A stretch of DNA of 64,000 nt from DASSFG01 sp035547915 (GTDB lineage Bacteria; Planctomycetota; Planctomycetia; Pirellulales; JAICIG01): the NCBI GenBank assembly GCA_035547915.1, contig DASZTS010000141.1:1-64000 (forward strand). Reading direction: 5' to 3'. The position numbers were made by a program, and so were the translations under genes. A model generated the notes under the pieces. It searched no databases. It had not been told where the DNA came from and saw only the letters and a list, made by a program, of their open reading frames with translations. Shown one piece after another: positions 9,913 to 18,858 of the stretch (positions are counted from its first letter, which is position 1; every line of letters begins with the position of its first letter).

Positions 9913-9971
9913 CATGTCCGCCCACGTGTCTTTGTCCGTCAGGGTGTTTCCCCGCAGCAGGAAGTGATTTT

Positions 9972-11474
9972 ATGACCGTCCCAGCCGGATCGAGTGGCAC
10001 TCGGCGGGCGTGCCCGTGTGGCCGCGTCGCGCGGCGAACCTTCTTGGCCGATGTCGGCCTCGGCTTCACCGGGCTGGCGCTGAGCACCCTGTTGCACCGC
10101 GACGGCGTCGCTCGCGCCGACGAAGCGAACGCGCCTCTCGACGGCCTGCCGCACTTTGCTCCGCGCGCGAAGAACGTTATCTGGGTCTTCCTCTCCGGAG
10201 GCGTAAGTCATCTCGAAACGTTCGATCCGAAACCCGCGCTCAACGACTTCGCCGGCAAGACCTACGACGAGACGACGCTCCCCAACCCACAAAAGCTGCC
10301 CATCTACCGCGAGCGATCGCGATCGGTCGTCGGCTTCGATCGCGAAGTCATCTCGACGATCATGCCGCTCCAGGTCGGTTATCAGAAGCGAGGCAAGCTC
10401 GGTTGCGAAGTGAGCGACTGGCTGCCGCACCTGGGTGGCGTCGTCGACGACCTGTGCATCGTCCGCTCGATGTACACGACCGACAACGACCACGGCGCCG
10501 AGTTTCAGTTTCACACGGGCCGGCACGTGCTCGACGAGCAACAGCCCACGATCGGCTCATGGATCGGCTATGGGTTGGGAACGCTCAACGAAAACTTGCC
10601 GCAGTTCGTCTTCCTCGGCCAATACAAAGACCCGCGGGTGAAGAAGGATTTCGAGGCTCATTATCTGGGGCCACAGCATGCGGCCGTGGAGCTTTCGCTC
10701 GATCCCGCCAGTCCGCTGCCGTTCGCGGGCCGCCCGGCGGGCATGTTACCGGCCGAGCAACGAAACGAATTCGCCTTCATCGACCGGCTGAACCGATTGG
10801 CGGCGGTCGAATATCCCGAGGACGAACAACTCCGCGCCCGCATCCGGTCGTACGAGTTGGCCTACCGCATGCAGATGTCGGCCCCCGAGGCGCTCGATCT
10901 CTCGCGCGAGACGCAGGAGACCCAGCAACTCTATGGCATCGACAACGAGACGACCGCTCTCTACGGCCGCCGGTTGCTGGCGGCGCGGCGGCTGGCCGAG
11001 CGCGGCGTGCGATTCACGTTGGTCTACCTGAGCGACTACGGCGAATGGGACTCGCACAGCAACATCCGGGAGCTGCACGCCCGTTCCTGCGGCCGCGTCG
11101 ACAAGCCGTTGGCCGGCCTGGTGACCGACCTTAAGCGACGCGGCATGCTCGACGACACGATCGTCGTGTGTGCCACCGAGTTCGGCCGTACACCCGCGCT
11201 GGAGATCACCAGCCTGAACAAGGCCGGCACGGGACGTGACCACCATCCGCATGGCTTCACGGTCTGGATGGCGGGGGGAGGGTTGAAACGGGGGCACGTG
11301 CACGGCGCGACCGACGAGTTCGGCTTTCACGCGGTCGAACAGCCGCACTACGTGACCGATATCCATGCCACCGTGTTGCACCTGCTCGGACTCGACTCTC
11401 GCCGTCTAACGGTTCCCGGACGACAGCGGCTGGAGGTCGATTACGGCCGCGTCATCGACGATCTGCTGGCCTGA
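9972..11474 (+). CDS. DUF1501 protein with twin-arginine-type signal
   Basis: 500 residues. The N-terminus has ARRTFLADVGLGFTGLAL, a twin-arginine (Tat)-like export signal. The body carries DUF1501 landmarks: KNVIWVFLSGGVSHLETFDPKP, IVRSMYT..DHG, and a C-terminal ATEFGRTPALE...GRDHHPHGFTVWMAGGG. DUF1501 proteins share the alkaline-phosphatase/sulfatase fold, and the His/Asp-rich segments fit metal binding, but no hydrolase activity is shown by the sequence alone. It is co-directional with the cytochrome/DUF1549/DUF1553 gene 59 bp upstream and probably co-transcribed and functionally linked to it. It is convergent with a small membrane-protein gene downstream. Confidence 0.92.
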   Translation: MTVPAGSSGTRRACPCGRVARRTFLADVGLGFTGLALSTLLHRDGVARADEANAPLDGLPHFAPRAKNVIWVFLSGGVSHLETFDPKPALNDFAGKTYDETTLPNPQKLPIYRERSRSVVGFDREVISTIMPLQVGYQKRGKLGCEVSDWLPHLGGVVDDLCIVRSMYTTDNDHGAEFQFHTGRHVLDEQQPTIGSWIGYGLGTLNENLPQFVFLGQYKDPRVKKDFEAHYLGPQHAAVELSLDPASPLPFAGRPAGMLPAEQRNEFAFIDRLNRLAAVEYPEDEQLRARIRSYELAYRMQMSAPEALDLSRETQETQQLYGIDNETTALYGRRLLAARRLAERGVRFTLVYLSDYGEWDSHSNIRELHARSCGRVDKPLAGLVTDLKRRGMLDDTIVVCATEFGRTPALEITSLNKAGTGRDHHPHGFTVWMAGGGLKRGHVHGATDEFGFHAVEQPHYVTDIHATVLHLLGLDSRRLTVPGRQRLEVDYGRVIDDLLA

Positions 11475-11552
11475 TCGGGCGGCCGTTCGGAAGACCGCGA
11501 GCGGGCAGAACGACGTTGTTGTCTCTGCTCCGCCTTCGACAACAGCGGTCGA

Positions 11553-11819
11553 TCAATGAAACTCGCCGTAAAAATCCCAAAGTTCGATCCACCAATCGAT
11601 GGGACCGTGCAGCGGACGGGGCGCGAGTGCCAGTGGTCCGTAGATGCACTGAAAGACGGTGAACCAGACGGGATCGCGACGGGTGCCGGTCGCGCCGACC
11701 AACGCGACGGCCGGGCCGATGCTGAGGACATACAAGATCAGCATCGTGGCCAAGACCAACGCGACGGAAGTTGCTCCCCGCTTAGTTCGGTTCTGGTTCT
11801 CTTCCATGCCCCGCATCAT
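11553..11819 (-). CDS. Small membrane protein (about 84-88 aa), unknown
   Basis: An 88-residue open frame with a charged N-terminus (EENQNRTKRG), one strong membrane helix (SVALVLATMLILYVLSIGPAVAL) and an aromatic, Pro-rich tail ending WDFYGEFH. The composition is plausible for a real protein and unlike a shadow frame. The start is uncertain: ATG at 11819, 11816 or 11807 are all possible; the last has GGGG just upstream. It lies between a convergent DUF1501 gene and a divergent PQQ gene (103 bp away). No family is recognised. Confidence 0.55.
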   Translation of the reverse strand: MMRGMEENQNRTKRGATSVALVLATMLILYVLSIGPAVALVGATGTRRDPVWFTVFQCIYGPLALAPRPLHGPIDWWIELWDFYGEFH

Positions 11820-11922
11820 ACCGCGCCGGACATGAGGTTACTCGCCGGCCTTCTGCGTGTTTCGGCGGAATAGACTGGCTCGGTACAATGACGTTGGCCG
11901 GATTTCTATGAGGACGTTCAAC

Positions 11923-13257
11923 ATGCCCGCAATTCGCGCGTGCTTGGTCGCGGCGGTGATGATTCTGATGGCGTCGGTCGCCGCGGCGCAATCGCCCGAC
12001 GCGCAGCAAAACTGGCCGCAATGGCGCGGACCGCTGGGCACGGGTGTTGCGCCGAGTGCCGATCCGCCCGTCGAGTGGAACGAGGCGGAGGATAAGAACG
12101 TGCGTTGGAAGGTCGAGTTGCCCGGCCTGGGGCATTCGACGCCCGTCGTATGGGGCGACCGTCTGCTACTCACCGCGGCCGTGCCCTATGGCGACTCTTT
12201 GCCGCCGCGGCCGAGCCGGGCGCCGGGAAACCACGACAATCTGCCTGTCACGCAACGGCAACGGTTCGTAGCCCTGGCGGTCGACCGGTCCGACGGCCAC
12301 ATCCTCTGGCAGCGCAGGCTGCACGAGGCGCTGCCCCAGGAACAGGGGCATCGTACGGCCAGCTTGGCGTCGCACTCTCCGGTCACCGACGGCGAGCGGT
12401 TCTTCGCCTTCTTCGGTTCCTTCGGCCTCTATTGTCTCGATCTCGAGGGGAAGGTCCTGTGGCAGAAAGATCTGGGCGTCATGCAGTCGTTGCACGGCCA
12501 CGGCGAAGGGGCGTCGCCGGCCCTGTATGGCGACACGCTCGTCGTCAACTGGGACCACGAAGGGCAGTCGTTCGTCGTGGCCCTCGACAAACGGACGGGA
12601 GACGAACGATGGAAGGTCGCACGCGACGAGGTCACGTCGTGGGCCACGCCGATCATCGTCGAGCATGCGGGCGTACGGCAGGTCGTGATCAGCGGCACGA
12701 ACCGGGTGCGCGGCTACGACCTGGCGAGCGGCAAGATTCTGTGGGAATGCGGCGGACTGTCGTCCAACATCGTGGCATCGCCCGTCTACGGAGATGGGGT
12801 CGTGTACGTGGGGAGCAGTTACGACAAACGGGCCCTGCTGGCCATTCGTTTGGACGGAGCGAAAGGTGATATCACGGGGAGCGACCGGGTCTTATGGAGC
12901 CGCTCGCGCGGCACGCCCTACGTTCCCTCGCCGCTGTTGTACGGAGACACGCTCTACTTTCTCACGCACTACCAGGGCATCCTCAACCGCGTCGATGCCC
13001 GGACGGGCGAGGACCGCCCCGGCCCCTTACGGTTGGGCGGTGTTACGGAGGTCTATTCGTCGCCCGTCGGTGCCGCGGACCGCGTCTACGTGACCGATCG
13101 TAGCGGCCTGACCCTGGTGATCAGTCACAACGAATCGCCGCGCCTGTTGTCGCGCAACCAACTCGACGACACGTTCAGCGCTTCGGCCGCCATCGCCGGC
13201 CGCGAGTTGTTTTTTCGTGGCGAGCGGGCCCTTTATTGTCTGGCCGAGGGTCTCTGA
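11923..13257 (+). CDS. Secreted PQQ-type beta-propeller protein
   Basis: About 444 residues. The signal peptide (RACLVAAVMILMASVAAAQ) is followed by the planctomycete motif NWPQWRGPLGTGVAP and many propeller blades with WxxxL, KRTGDERW, YDLASGKILWECGG and DARTGED signatures of PQQ-like repeats. It probably folds as an eight-bladed propeller in the periplasm. Without the cysteine pair and metal residues of true PQQ dehydrogenases, cofactor binding is not assured. The ATG at 11923 has AGGA eight bases upstream; ATG 11908 in the same frame is the alternative. It ends 2 bp from the convergent oxidoreductase. A paralogue of similar layout is at 47853-49109. Confidence 0.88.
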   Translation: MPAIRACLVAAVMILMASVAAAQSPDAQQNWPQWRGPLGTGVAPSADPPVEWNEAEDKNVRWKVELPGLGHSTPVVWGDRLLLTAAVPYGDSLPPRPSRAPGNHDNLPVTQRQRFVALAVDRSDGHILWQRRLHEALPQEQGHRTASLASHSPVTDGERFFAFFGSFGLYCLDLEGKVLWQKDLGVMQSLHGHGEGASPALYGDTLVVNWDHEGQSFVVALDKRTGDERWKVARDEVTSWATPIIVEHAGVRQVVISGTNRVRGYDLASGKILWECGGLSSNIVASPVYGDGVVYVGSSYDKRALLAIRLDGAKGDITGSDRVLWSRSRGTPYVPSPLLYGDTLYFLTHYQGILNRVDARTGEDRPGPLRLGGVTEVYSSPVGAADRVYVTDRSGLTLVISHNESPRLLSRNQLDDTFSASAAIAGRELFFRGERALYCLAEGL

Positions 13258-13259
13258 AC

Positions 13260-14297
13260 TCAGCCACCCGGCTGCCAATCGTACCCCTCGACGGTGACCG
13301 ACTGGCCGCTGACCGCCGATTCGAGGGCGCGCTCCAGCACCAGCAAATCGCCGTAGGCCTCTTGGGCCGTCGAGTAGATGGTCTCCTGACCACGCGCTGC
13401 TGCCAGGAAGTTCCGCCATTGGCCGAGATAGCCTCGGTCGGGCGCCGCCTGCCAGGTCGTCCGCTTGCCGGTCGCGGCGGAGAAATATTCGACCTTTCCC
13501 TCGGTCAGCCACAAGGTGCCGCCGTCGCCGTAGACTGTCAGCTCGAACACCGTCTCGCGATCCGTTTGTGCGGTGTAGCACGCCAGGTACTGTCCGGATG
13601 CACCACTCGATAGGTCCATCTGCATCACGAGGCCGTCGGCCCCGGAGGTGGCCGGGCTTTCGTTCCTCAGCTTCGCGTAGACTCGCTCGACGTTGCCCAG
13701 GATCTCGCGCAACCCGGCGACTGCATGAACTCCGGCATCGACCACCAAGCCACCGGGATGCTGCGGCTCCTTGCGCCACGCACTCTCGATGTATACCTTG
13801 CGGACTTCGTTCAGTAGGTCGAATACGGACGTGACCTGGAAGCATTGCACCCGGCCGATGACACCCGCAGCGATGAGCCGCTTGGCCTCCAAGATATCCG
13901 CGCGATATCGGAAGTTCTCGGCGATGGCCACGACGCGCCGCGTGGCGTGACACGCCGTCAGCACCCGCCGAGCCTCGGCCACGTCGGCGGCGATCGGTTT
14001 CTCGGCCAGCACATGCTTGCCCGCCGCGATCGCGTCGATGGCCATCGACGCGTTGTGTTCGATCGGCACGGCGACCAACACGGCCTCGATGGCCGGGTCG
14101 GCGAGCAACTCTCGATGGTCGGCAAACACCCGTGCGGCACCCACCTCGTCGGCGAAGGCGCGTGCCCGTTCGGGCGACCGGCTCCAAACCGCATGGATGG
14201 CGATTTCGTCGCGCAGCTTTGCCAACGCCGGCAAATGGAGCTTGCGAACCGCGGCGCCTACGCCAAGCAGACCGAGTTGGAGGGGTTGGTGCGCCAT
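13260..14297 (-). CDS. Gfo/Idh/MocA family oxidoreductase
   Basis: 345 residues. The N-terminal Rossmann fold has LGLLGVGAAVRKLHLPAL, a variant of the GxGxxG dinucleotide motif. The family signature AGKHVLAEKPIA follows near residue 95, with the catalytic Lys of the EKP motif. The C-terminal alpha/beta domain shows GGLVVDAGVHAVAGLREILG, including the conserved D-x-G-x-H. These enzymes are NAD(P)-dependent sugar or polyol oxidoreductases in the cytoplasm; the substrate is unknown. The gene begins 26 bp after the acyl-ACP-synthetase-like gene on the same strand, so the two probably form an operon. Confidence 0.9.
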   Translation of the reverse strand: MAHQPLQLGLLGVGAAVRKLHLPALAKLRDEIAIHAVWSRSPERARAFADEVGAARVFADHRELLADPAIEAVLVAVPIEHNASMAIDAIAAGKHVLAEKPIAADVAEARRVLTACHATRRVVAIAENFRYRADILEAKRLIAAGVIGRVQCFQVTSVFDLLNEVRKVYIESAWRKEPQHPGGLVVDAGVHAVAGLREILGNVERVYAKLRNESPATSGADGLVMQMDLSSGASGQYLACYTAQTDRETVFELTVYGDGGTLWLTEGKVEYFSAATGKRTTWQAAPDRGYLGQWRNFLAAARGQETIYSTAQEAYGDLLVLERALESAVSGQSVTVEGYDWQPGG

Positions 14298-14323
14298 AGG
14301 TTGCCGGCACGGTTTACCGCGCT

Positions 14324-15928
14324 TCAGCCATGCGAGTCGCGCTCGCCGTTCTTGCCGAACTTTTCGCCCGCCAATGTTTGCAGACCCTTGAGATCGATCT
14401 TACCCGTGCCGAGGACCGGGATCTCGTTGACCAGGCAAAAGCTGTCGGGCGAGGGTATCCACAGGTTCGGCAAGCCGGCGTGCGAAAGCTCTTTGCAGAT
14501 CTGGTCAGGAGTCTTTTCGAGCGCGGTGTGGAGCACGACGAGCCGTTCGCCCTTGCGCTCGTCGGGCACGGCCGTGACGGCCAGCTTCAATTCGTCTTCA
14601 CCGGCACCGACGATCTTCTGGATCGTCTCCTCGATCTTCAGGTGTGGCACCATCTCGCCGCCGAGTTTCGAGAATCGGCTTTCGCGGCCGGTGATGCGCA
14701 GGAAACCGTCTTCGTCGACCAGCGCGATATCGCCCGTCTTGTACCATCCGTCGCGGACCACCTCGGCCGTTTTCTCGGGATGGCCCAGATAGCCCGCCAT
14801 GACATTCGGGCCTTTGACCCAGAGCATGCCCGGCTGATGGTCGGTTCGTTCCGCTCCCGATTCCGGGTCGGTGATCTTGACGGTCACGCCGGGCAACGGT
14901 CGTCCGACCGTCCCCTCCCTGAGCATGACCTGCGATTTGTCTGTGGCTCGGCTGGGCGGGACGTTGACGGCGACCACGGGCGAGAGCTCCGTGGCGCCAT
15001 AGCCTTCGACGGGGCGCACGCCGAACTTCTGTTCGAATGCGTCGCATAGTTCGCTGGGCAGTTTCTCGGCGCCGGCCAGCACCACGTCGAGCGCGGCGAA
15101 GTCCTCTGGCTGGCAGCGGCGTAGGTAGAAGCGCAGGAAGGTGGGCGTGGCGATGAGGATCGTCGCGCGGTGCTTGCCGCACATCTCGCCCACGTGCCGG
15201 GCGTCGCGAGGATCGAAATGATAGACCCCCTTGGGCGGCAGCGTGAGCACCGTCCAGAGCGTCGCCGTGTAGCCGAACGAATGGAAGAACGGCAGCACGC
15301 CAGCGACCACGTCGTCGTCCGACAGATGCACGAGCTGGTTGAACGCGTCGATGTTCGCACCCACGTTGCCGCAGGTCAGCATCACGCCCTTCGGCTCACC
15401 CGTCGAACCCGAGGTGAAGATGAGCGTCAGCACGTCGTCGGCCGAAAATCGCGTCAACCCCAGTTTGCGATCCAACCACGCCAGCGGTGCGACGTAGGCC
15501 CCGAAGGCCGCGGAGAGCTTGTCGGCCGGCGTGACCTTGGGCCGTAGCTCTTCGAGAAAGACCGTATCGGCCTGCAACGGGTAGTCGAGCTTTTCGAGCA
15601 CGCGCCGGCTGGTGAGCACATGACGGATGTCGGCCTGCTTGATGCACGAATTCATCACGCCGGCCGACACCGTGTAGTTGAGATTCACCGTCACCCGTCC
15701 GGCCAGGGTGACGGCCATGTTGGCCAGCACTCCGCCGGCGGAAGGGGGCAGCAGAAGCCCGACGTGTTCTTCGTCGCCGGCCAGCACCTCGCGGAGCAGC
15801 AGTCGCCGCAAGATGAGTGAGCGCATCAACAGCGCGCCGCCGGTCATCTCTTGGCCGCTGGTGTCGGCCACTTTCGTCCGACGCAGGGCCTTGCGGCACG
15901 CGCGCAACATGGCGCGCGGCAGAGTCAT
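14324..15928 (-). CDS. AMP-forming acyl-ACP/acyl-CoA synthetase, AAS type
   Basis: About 534 residues from ATG 15928; the frame continues to a TTG at 16006, but the sequence before MTLPRAML resembles no domain. The adenylate-forming landmarks are IFTSGSTGEPKGVML (P-loop), GYGATELSPVVAVN, YKTGD and ITGRESRFSKLGGEMVP. The N-terminal HVGLLLPPSAGGVLANMAVTLAGR and VNLNYTVS segments resemble the synthetase half of bifunctional Aas (acyl-ACP synthetase / lysophospholipid acyltransferase). The usual fused acyltransferase and transporter domains are absent, so this is a stand-alone synthetase. It likely activates long-chain fatty acids in the cytoplasm. It is co-directional with the Gfo/Idh/MocA gene downstream. 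Confidence 0.87.
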   Translation of the reverse strand: MTLPRAMLRACRKALRRTKVADTSGQEMTGGALLMRSLILRRLLLREVLAGDEEHVGLLLPPSAGGVLANMAVTLAGRVTVNLNYTVSAGVMNSCIKQADIRHVLTSRRVLEKLDYPLQADTVFLEELRPKVTPADKLSAAFGAYVAPLAWLDRKLGLTRFSADDVLTLIFTSGSTGEPKGVMLTCGNVGANIDAFNQLVHLSDDDVVAGVLPFFHSFGYTATLWTVLTLPPKGVYHFDPRDARHVGEMCGKHRATILIATPTFLRFYLRRCQPEDFAALDVVLAGAEKLPSELCDAFEQKFGVRPVEGYGATELSPVVAVNVPPSRATDKSQVMLREGTVGRPLPGVTVKITDPESGAERTDHQPGMLWVKGPNVMAGYLGHPEKTAEVVRDGWYKTGDIALVDEDGFLRITGRESRFSKLGGEMVPHLKIEETIQKIVGAGEDELKLAVTAVPDERKGERLVVLHTALEKTPDQICKELSHAGLPNLWIPSPDSFCLVNEIPVLGTGKIDLKGLQTLAGEKFGKNGERDSHG

Positions 15929-16381
15929 CGTTGGCGACTGGCGCTCGTGCACGGCCTGGGCTCCCAAAGAACTCCCCGCCCCGCAAGGCTTGTTTGAGGT
16001 CGACAAGGAAGCGGGACGACGGCTCCGAGTCTATCCGAAAACCGGCCGCGGGGCCGGACCCTCGACACCGCGATGCGCGCTTCTCGGATAGGCTTTTATC
16101 GGCGGTCTCGCGGGGGTTGCCCAAAGACCGATCGGTGCGATCCCGTTTTCCCCGACATACGTGGACCGTTTCCTGTCAGCTCCACAACATACTCCCCCTG
16201 CGACCGTCCAGGTAGGCCGGAATCACCGGAATTCTCGCTGTAAACCGGCCGTACTCCGTCGACTCGAAAAACATAATCGTTATCCGTCACCGTCGCATGC
16301 AGTCTTGGTGTTTTGTCGCTCGATAAGCCAAGTGCGTCTCCTCTGTTGGAGATTCTGACAGAAGCCGCTTTAGGTGCGACG
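15929..16381. other. Divergent intergenic region containing a family-2 repeat
   Basis: 453 bp between the divergent synthetase and small membrane-protein genes. It holds a family-2 inverted repeat (16028-16094). The rest is unassigned and must hold the two promoters. A 100-codon minus-strand open frame here is not supported. Confidence 0.45.
16028..16094. repeat. Family-2 short inverted-repeat element, copy 1
   Basis: Left end AGTCTATCCGAAAACCGG and right end TTCTCGGATAGGCT are imperfect inverted repeats about 67 bp apart end to end. The same termini occur at 35077-35141, and single arms occur at 22904 and 26235. Confidence 0.6.
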
Positions 16382-16672
16382 GTGGAACTGAATCGCAACC
16401 ACTACTTCATGGCCGGCGTGGTCTTGCTGCTGTTGGGCATCCAACTACGGTGTGTAGACACCTTTGTGCTCAACGAACAGAGCACGCGACTGTTGACGCC
16501 CCAGCCTGCCAATGGGGCGGTGGCCGCCATACGTCCCGTGTTTCAGACCGTGACGCAAACACAGAAAAAAACCGTCAAGCCGCCCGAATGGCTCGGCTGG
16601 GCGTTGCTCTCGATCGGCTCTGTGCTGATCTTGCACGCACTGGCCATGAAGTCGCCCGGCGGCGACCATTAG
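16382..16672 (+). CDS. Small membrane protein, two helices
   Basis: About 96 residues from GTG 16382, with AGG seven bases upstream. The opening reads V-E-L-N-R-N-H-Y-F-M-A-G-V-V, followed by a helix (VVLLLLGIQLRCVDTFVL), a short soluble loop (NEQSTRLL...KPPEW) and a second helix (LGWALLSIGSVLILHALAM). From memory of planctomycete genomes, proteins beginning with (M)ELNRNHYF and the FVLNE motif recur in this phylum, but their function is unknown. A longer frame to a TTG at 16313 is less likely. It is followed 45 bp later by another small exported protein, probably the same operon. Confidence 0.7.
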   Translation: MELNRNHYFMAGVVLLLLGIQLRCVDTFVLNEQSTRLLTPQPANGAVAAIRPVFQTVTQTQKKTVKPPEWLGWALLSIGSVLILHALAMKSPGGDH

Positions 16673-16717
16673 CGTCCTCGCGAGCCCGCTACCCCTGGCC
16701 GAGGCCCATCCGCGATC

Positions 16718-17143
16718 ATGCACGCGAGCTTCCTCCCTCCCCGCCCCACGCTGATCGGCCTGTTGCTCGCAGTTGGCCTGGCGGCGCTGAGCGTCGCGCT
16801 GGACAGATCGTCGTGGCTGGTGGCCGATGAGAACGCGGACGGTTCGGCCACCGGTGTGACACAAAAGGTGCCGCTCCGTCGCGAAGGGACGCAGTTACGC
16901 GACGAGCAGGGGCGATTCCAGCCGGTCGGCGACCGACTGACGTTCCTTTCGTCCGCGGGCGTCAGCTACATCGGGCTGGAGAACCTCAATCTCGAGCGCG
17001 TCGGCAAGATCGTCTCGGCCAGCCCCGAAGCGGTCGATTGGTACATCACGGGTACCGTGACCGAATACCAGGGGGCGAATTATCTGCTCATCAGCCGCGC
17101 TCGTCGCAAGGCTTCCACGCCGAGGCTGCCTCGCAGCTTTTAG
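16718..17143 (+). CDS. Small exported/membrane-anchored protein, unknown
   Basis: 141 residues. An N-terminal hydrophobic segment (LIGLLLAVGLAALSVAL) acts as signal or anchor. The soluble part reads as a single compact domain: LRREGTQLRDEQGRF, GDRLTFLSSAG, IGLENLNLERV, then WYITGTVTEYQGANYLLISRA. The alternating strand pattern suggests a small beta domain facing the periplasm. No characterised family is recognised. It lies 45 bp after the small two-helix protein and is convergent with the P450 gene. Confidence 0.7.
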   Translation: MHASFLPPRPTLIGLLLAVGLAALSVALDRSSWLVADENADGSATGVTQKVPLRREGTQLRDEQGRFQPVGDRLTFLSSAGVSYIGLENLNLERVGKIVSASPEAVDWYITGTVTEYQGANYLLISRARRKASTPRLPRSF

Positions 17144-17196
17144 TTTTAGAGTCTGCGTTGATCGCCTTCGGCGACCCACGGAGCGGTCACGGCTTC

Positions 17197-18588
17197 TTAC
17201 GGGCAGACCAACGCCGGTTCGTCGCCCGTGGTCGGTGCGTCCACGTCATTTCCTTGCGGACGGCCGCGGAAGCGGACGACGAATCCGTTCTCGGGCCGAA
17301 GCGTAATCATCGGGCGAACACGTAGCGGCCCTGCTTCGGCCGATTCGATCGTGAATTCGCGAGCAAGCAGCGCCGTGATGGTGATGCCCTGCATGTCGGC
17401 CAGCGACTTGCCGATGCACATCCGCGGTCCCTCGCCATACGGGATGTACGAGTTGGGGGGCACGGCCGCGCCGGGCAGGAAGCGGCTGGGCAGGAAGGTC
17501 TCGGGCTGGGAGAAATATTTGCGGTGCATCACGTAGGGACTCCAGATCAGGTTCGCACCGCCTTCGATCTTGTAGTCGCCCACGCGCACGTCGACGAGCG
17601 CTTGCCGGTCGAGCATGGGCACCGAAGGATAGAGACGCAACGTCTCGCGCCACACCGCCTCGGTGTGCGGCACGCCGCCCAGCGGCACCGTCGCCGGTGG
17701 CAGTTCGCGCACCTCTTCGTACAGGTCGGCTTGCACCTGCAGATGCCGCGATAGCAACCCGAGCAGGAAGGTGATCGAACCGGCCGTCGTTTCGTGACCG
17801 GCCATGAGCATGGTCATGACGTGATCGCGCAGCTCGACGCCCTCGAAGCCGGCTTCGAGCAACAGCGACAACACGTCGCTGCGGCGCGCCCGTTCGGCCT
17901 TCGAGTCGCGGCGGCGACGCTCGATGACGCGGGCCACCACGCCGTCGAGCGTGGCCAGTGCCCGCACGAAGCGGCGGCGGCGCTCGGTGTTCCAATGCTC
18001 GGGCACCAGCGACCAGATGCGGTAGCGGGCGTAGTCGTTGCAGACGTCGACCGCGTCATGGAATTCGTCGAGATCGACGTCGCCGATCGTGGCTCCGAAC
18101 AGTAGTTCCATGGCGATCCGCACCATGAGCTCGTTCGTCAGCAGATCGAGATTGAAGGCCGTCGCGGGCTCCGTCTTCAGCCGCTCGATCAGTTCGAGGG
18201 TGTGGCGGATGACGATCGCTTGCTGGTCGGCCATCAGGCCGCGGGCGAACGCCTGATTGACGCGCCGCCGCCCCTCGATCCACTCCTTGCCGTCGAGCGT
18301 CACGAGTCCCTTGCCGAGCACGATCTCCAGCTTCTTGAAGAGCGACCCCTTGTGGAACCGCTTGGTGTCGGTGAGGAGCTGTTTGACCAGTTCCGGCGAG
18401 GTGACCAGATAGAAGGGGTTGCCCAGCCAACCCAAGCGTACCAGGTCGTATCGATTGCCGACGTCTTCCAGAAACGTCAGCGGACGATACATCATGTTGT
18501 AGAGCAGAAGGGGCGGACAGAGATTGGTGTGCCTATGTGCCGGCGCGCGTTTCAGACCGGCCAGCGATTCGCCTTTTTCGTCGCTCAC
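17197..18588 (-). CDS. Cytochrome P450
   Basis: 463 residues from GTG 18588, which has AGGA eight bases upstream; the frame runs further to 18705 without support. The I-helix oxygen-activation motif MLMAGHETTAG is near residue 260, the K-helix ExxR as ETLR near 312, and the heme-binding loop PYGEGPRMCIG places the thiolate Cys near residue 397. The Phe usually starting that loop is Tyr here. The family is a heme monooxygenase; the substrate is unknown, and the AGHETTA form is typical of fatty-acid, terpenoid and CYP102/CYP4-like clans. There is no ferredoxin or reductase gene nearby, so electron partners must be elsewhere. It is divergent from a GT-C-like membrane protein. Confidence 0.95.
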   Translation of the reverse strand: MSDEKGESLAGLKRAPAHRHTNLCPPLLLYNMMYRPLTFLEDVGNRYDLVRLGWLGNPFYLVTSPELVKQLLTDTKRFHKGSLFKKLEIVLGKGLVTLDGKEWIEGRRRVNQAFARGLMADQQAIVIRHTLELIERLKTEPATAFNLDLLTNELMVRIAMELLFGATIGDVDLDEFHDAVDVCNDYARYRIWSLVPEHWNTERRRRFVRALATLDGVVARVIERRRRDSKAERARRSDVLSLLLEAGFEGVELRDHVMTMLMAGHETTAGSITFLLGLLSRHLQVQADLYEEVRELPPATVPLGGVPHTEAVWRETLRLYPSVPMLDRQALVDVRVGDYKIEGGANLIWSPYVMHRKYFSQPETFLPSRFLPGAAVPPNSYIPYGEGPRMCIGKSLADMQGITITALLAREFTIESAEAGPLRVRPMITLRPENGFVVRFRGRPQGNDVDAPTTGDEPALVCP

Positions 18589-18858
18589 GGGATATGTCCT
18601 GCTGCGAGATGATCGAGGGTTTGGGCTTGCGGGAAGCGGTGCACAAAAGCCCACCATCGGCATCCTCCCGCATGGATACGTAGGTCGCCCGGCTCCCATG
18701 GGCAAATGTGAGAACGCCCGCCGCGGGAGCTTTGCCCAAGATGGCCGGCGGATGCCGACAAGGGCCTCAAAATCGCTGCAATCCGGCCTGGATTGACCAG
18801 CGGGAGTGATGCCGCTAAAGTCCGCAGCCCGAAATCTGTCCGCAGAAAGGATGCTGCC

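Noticed and set aside
16096..16398. 100-codon minus-strand open frame
   Set aside because: Some natural-looking residues are present, but no binding site is seen and it overlaps the start of the well-supported small membrane protein at 16382.
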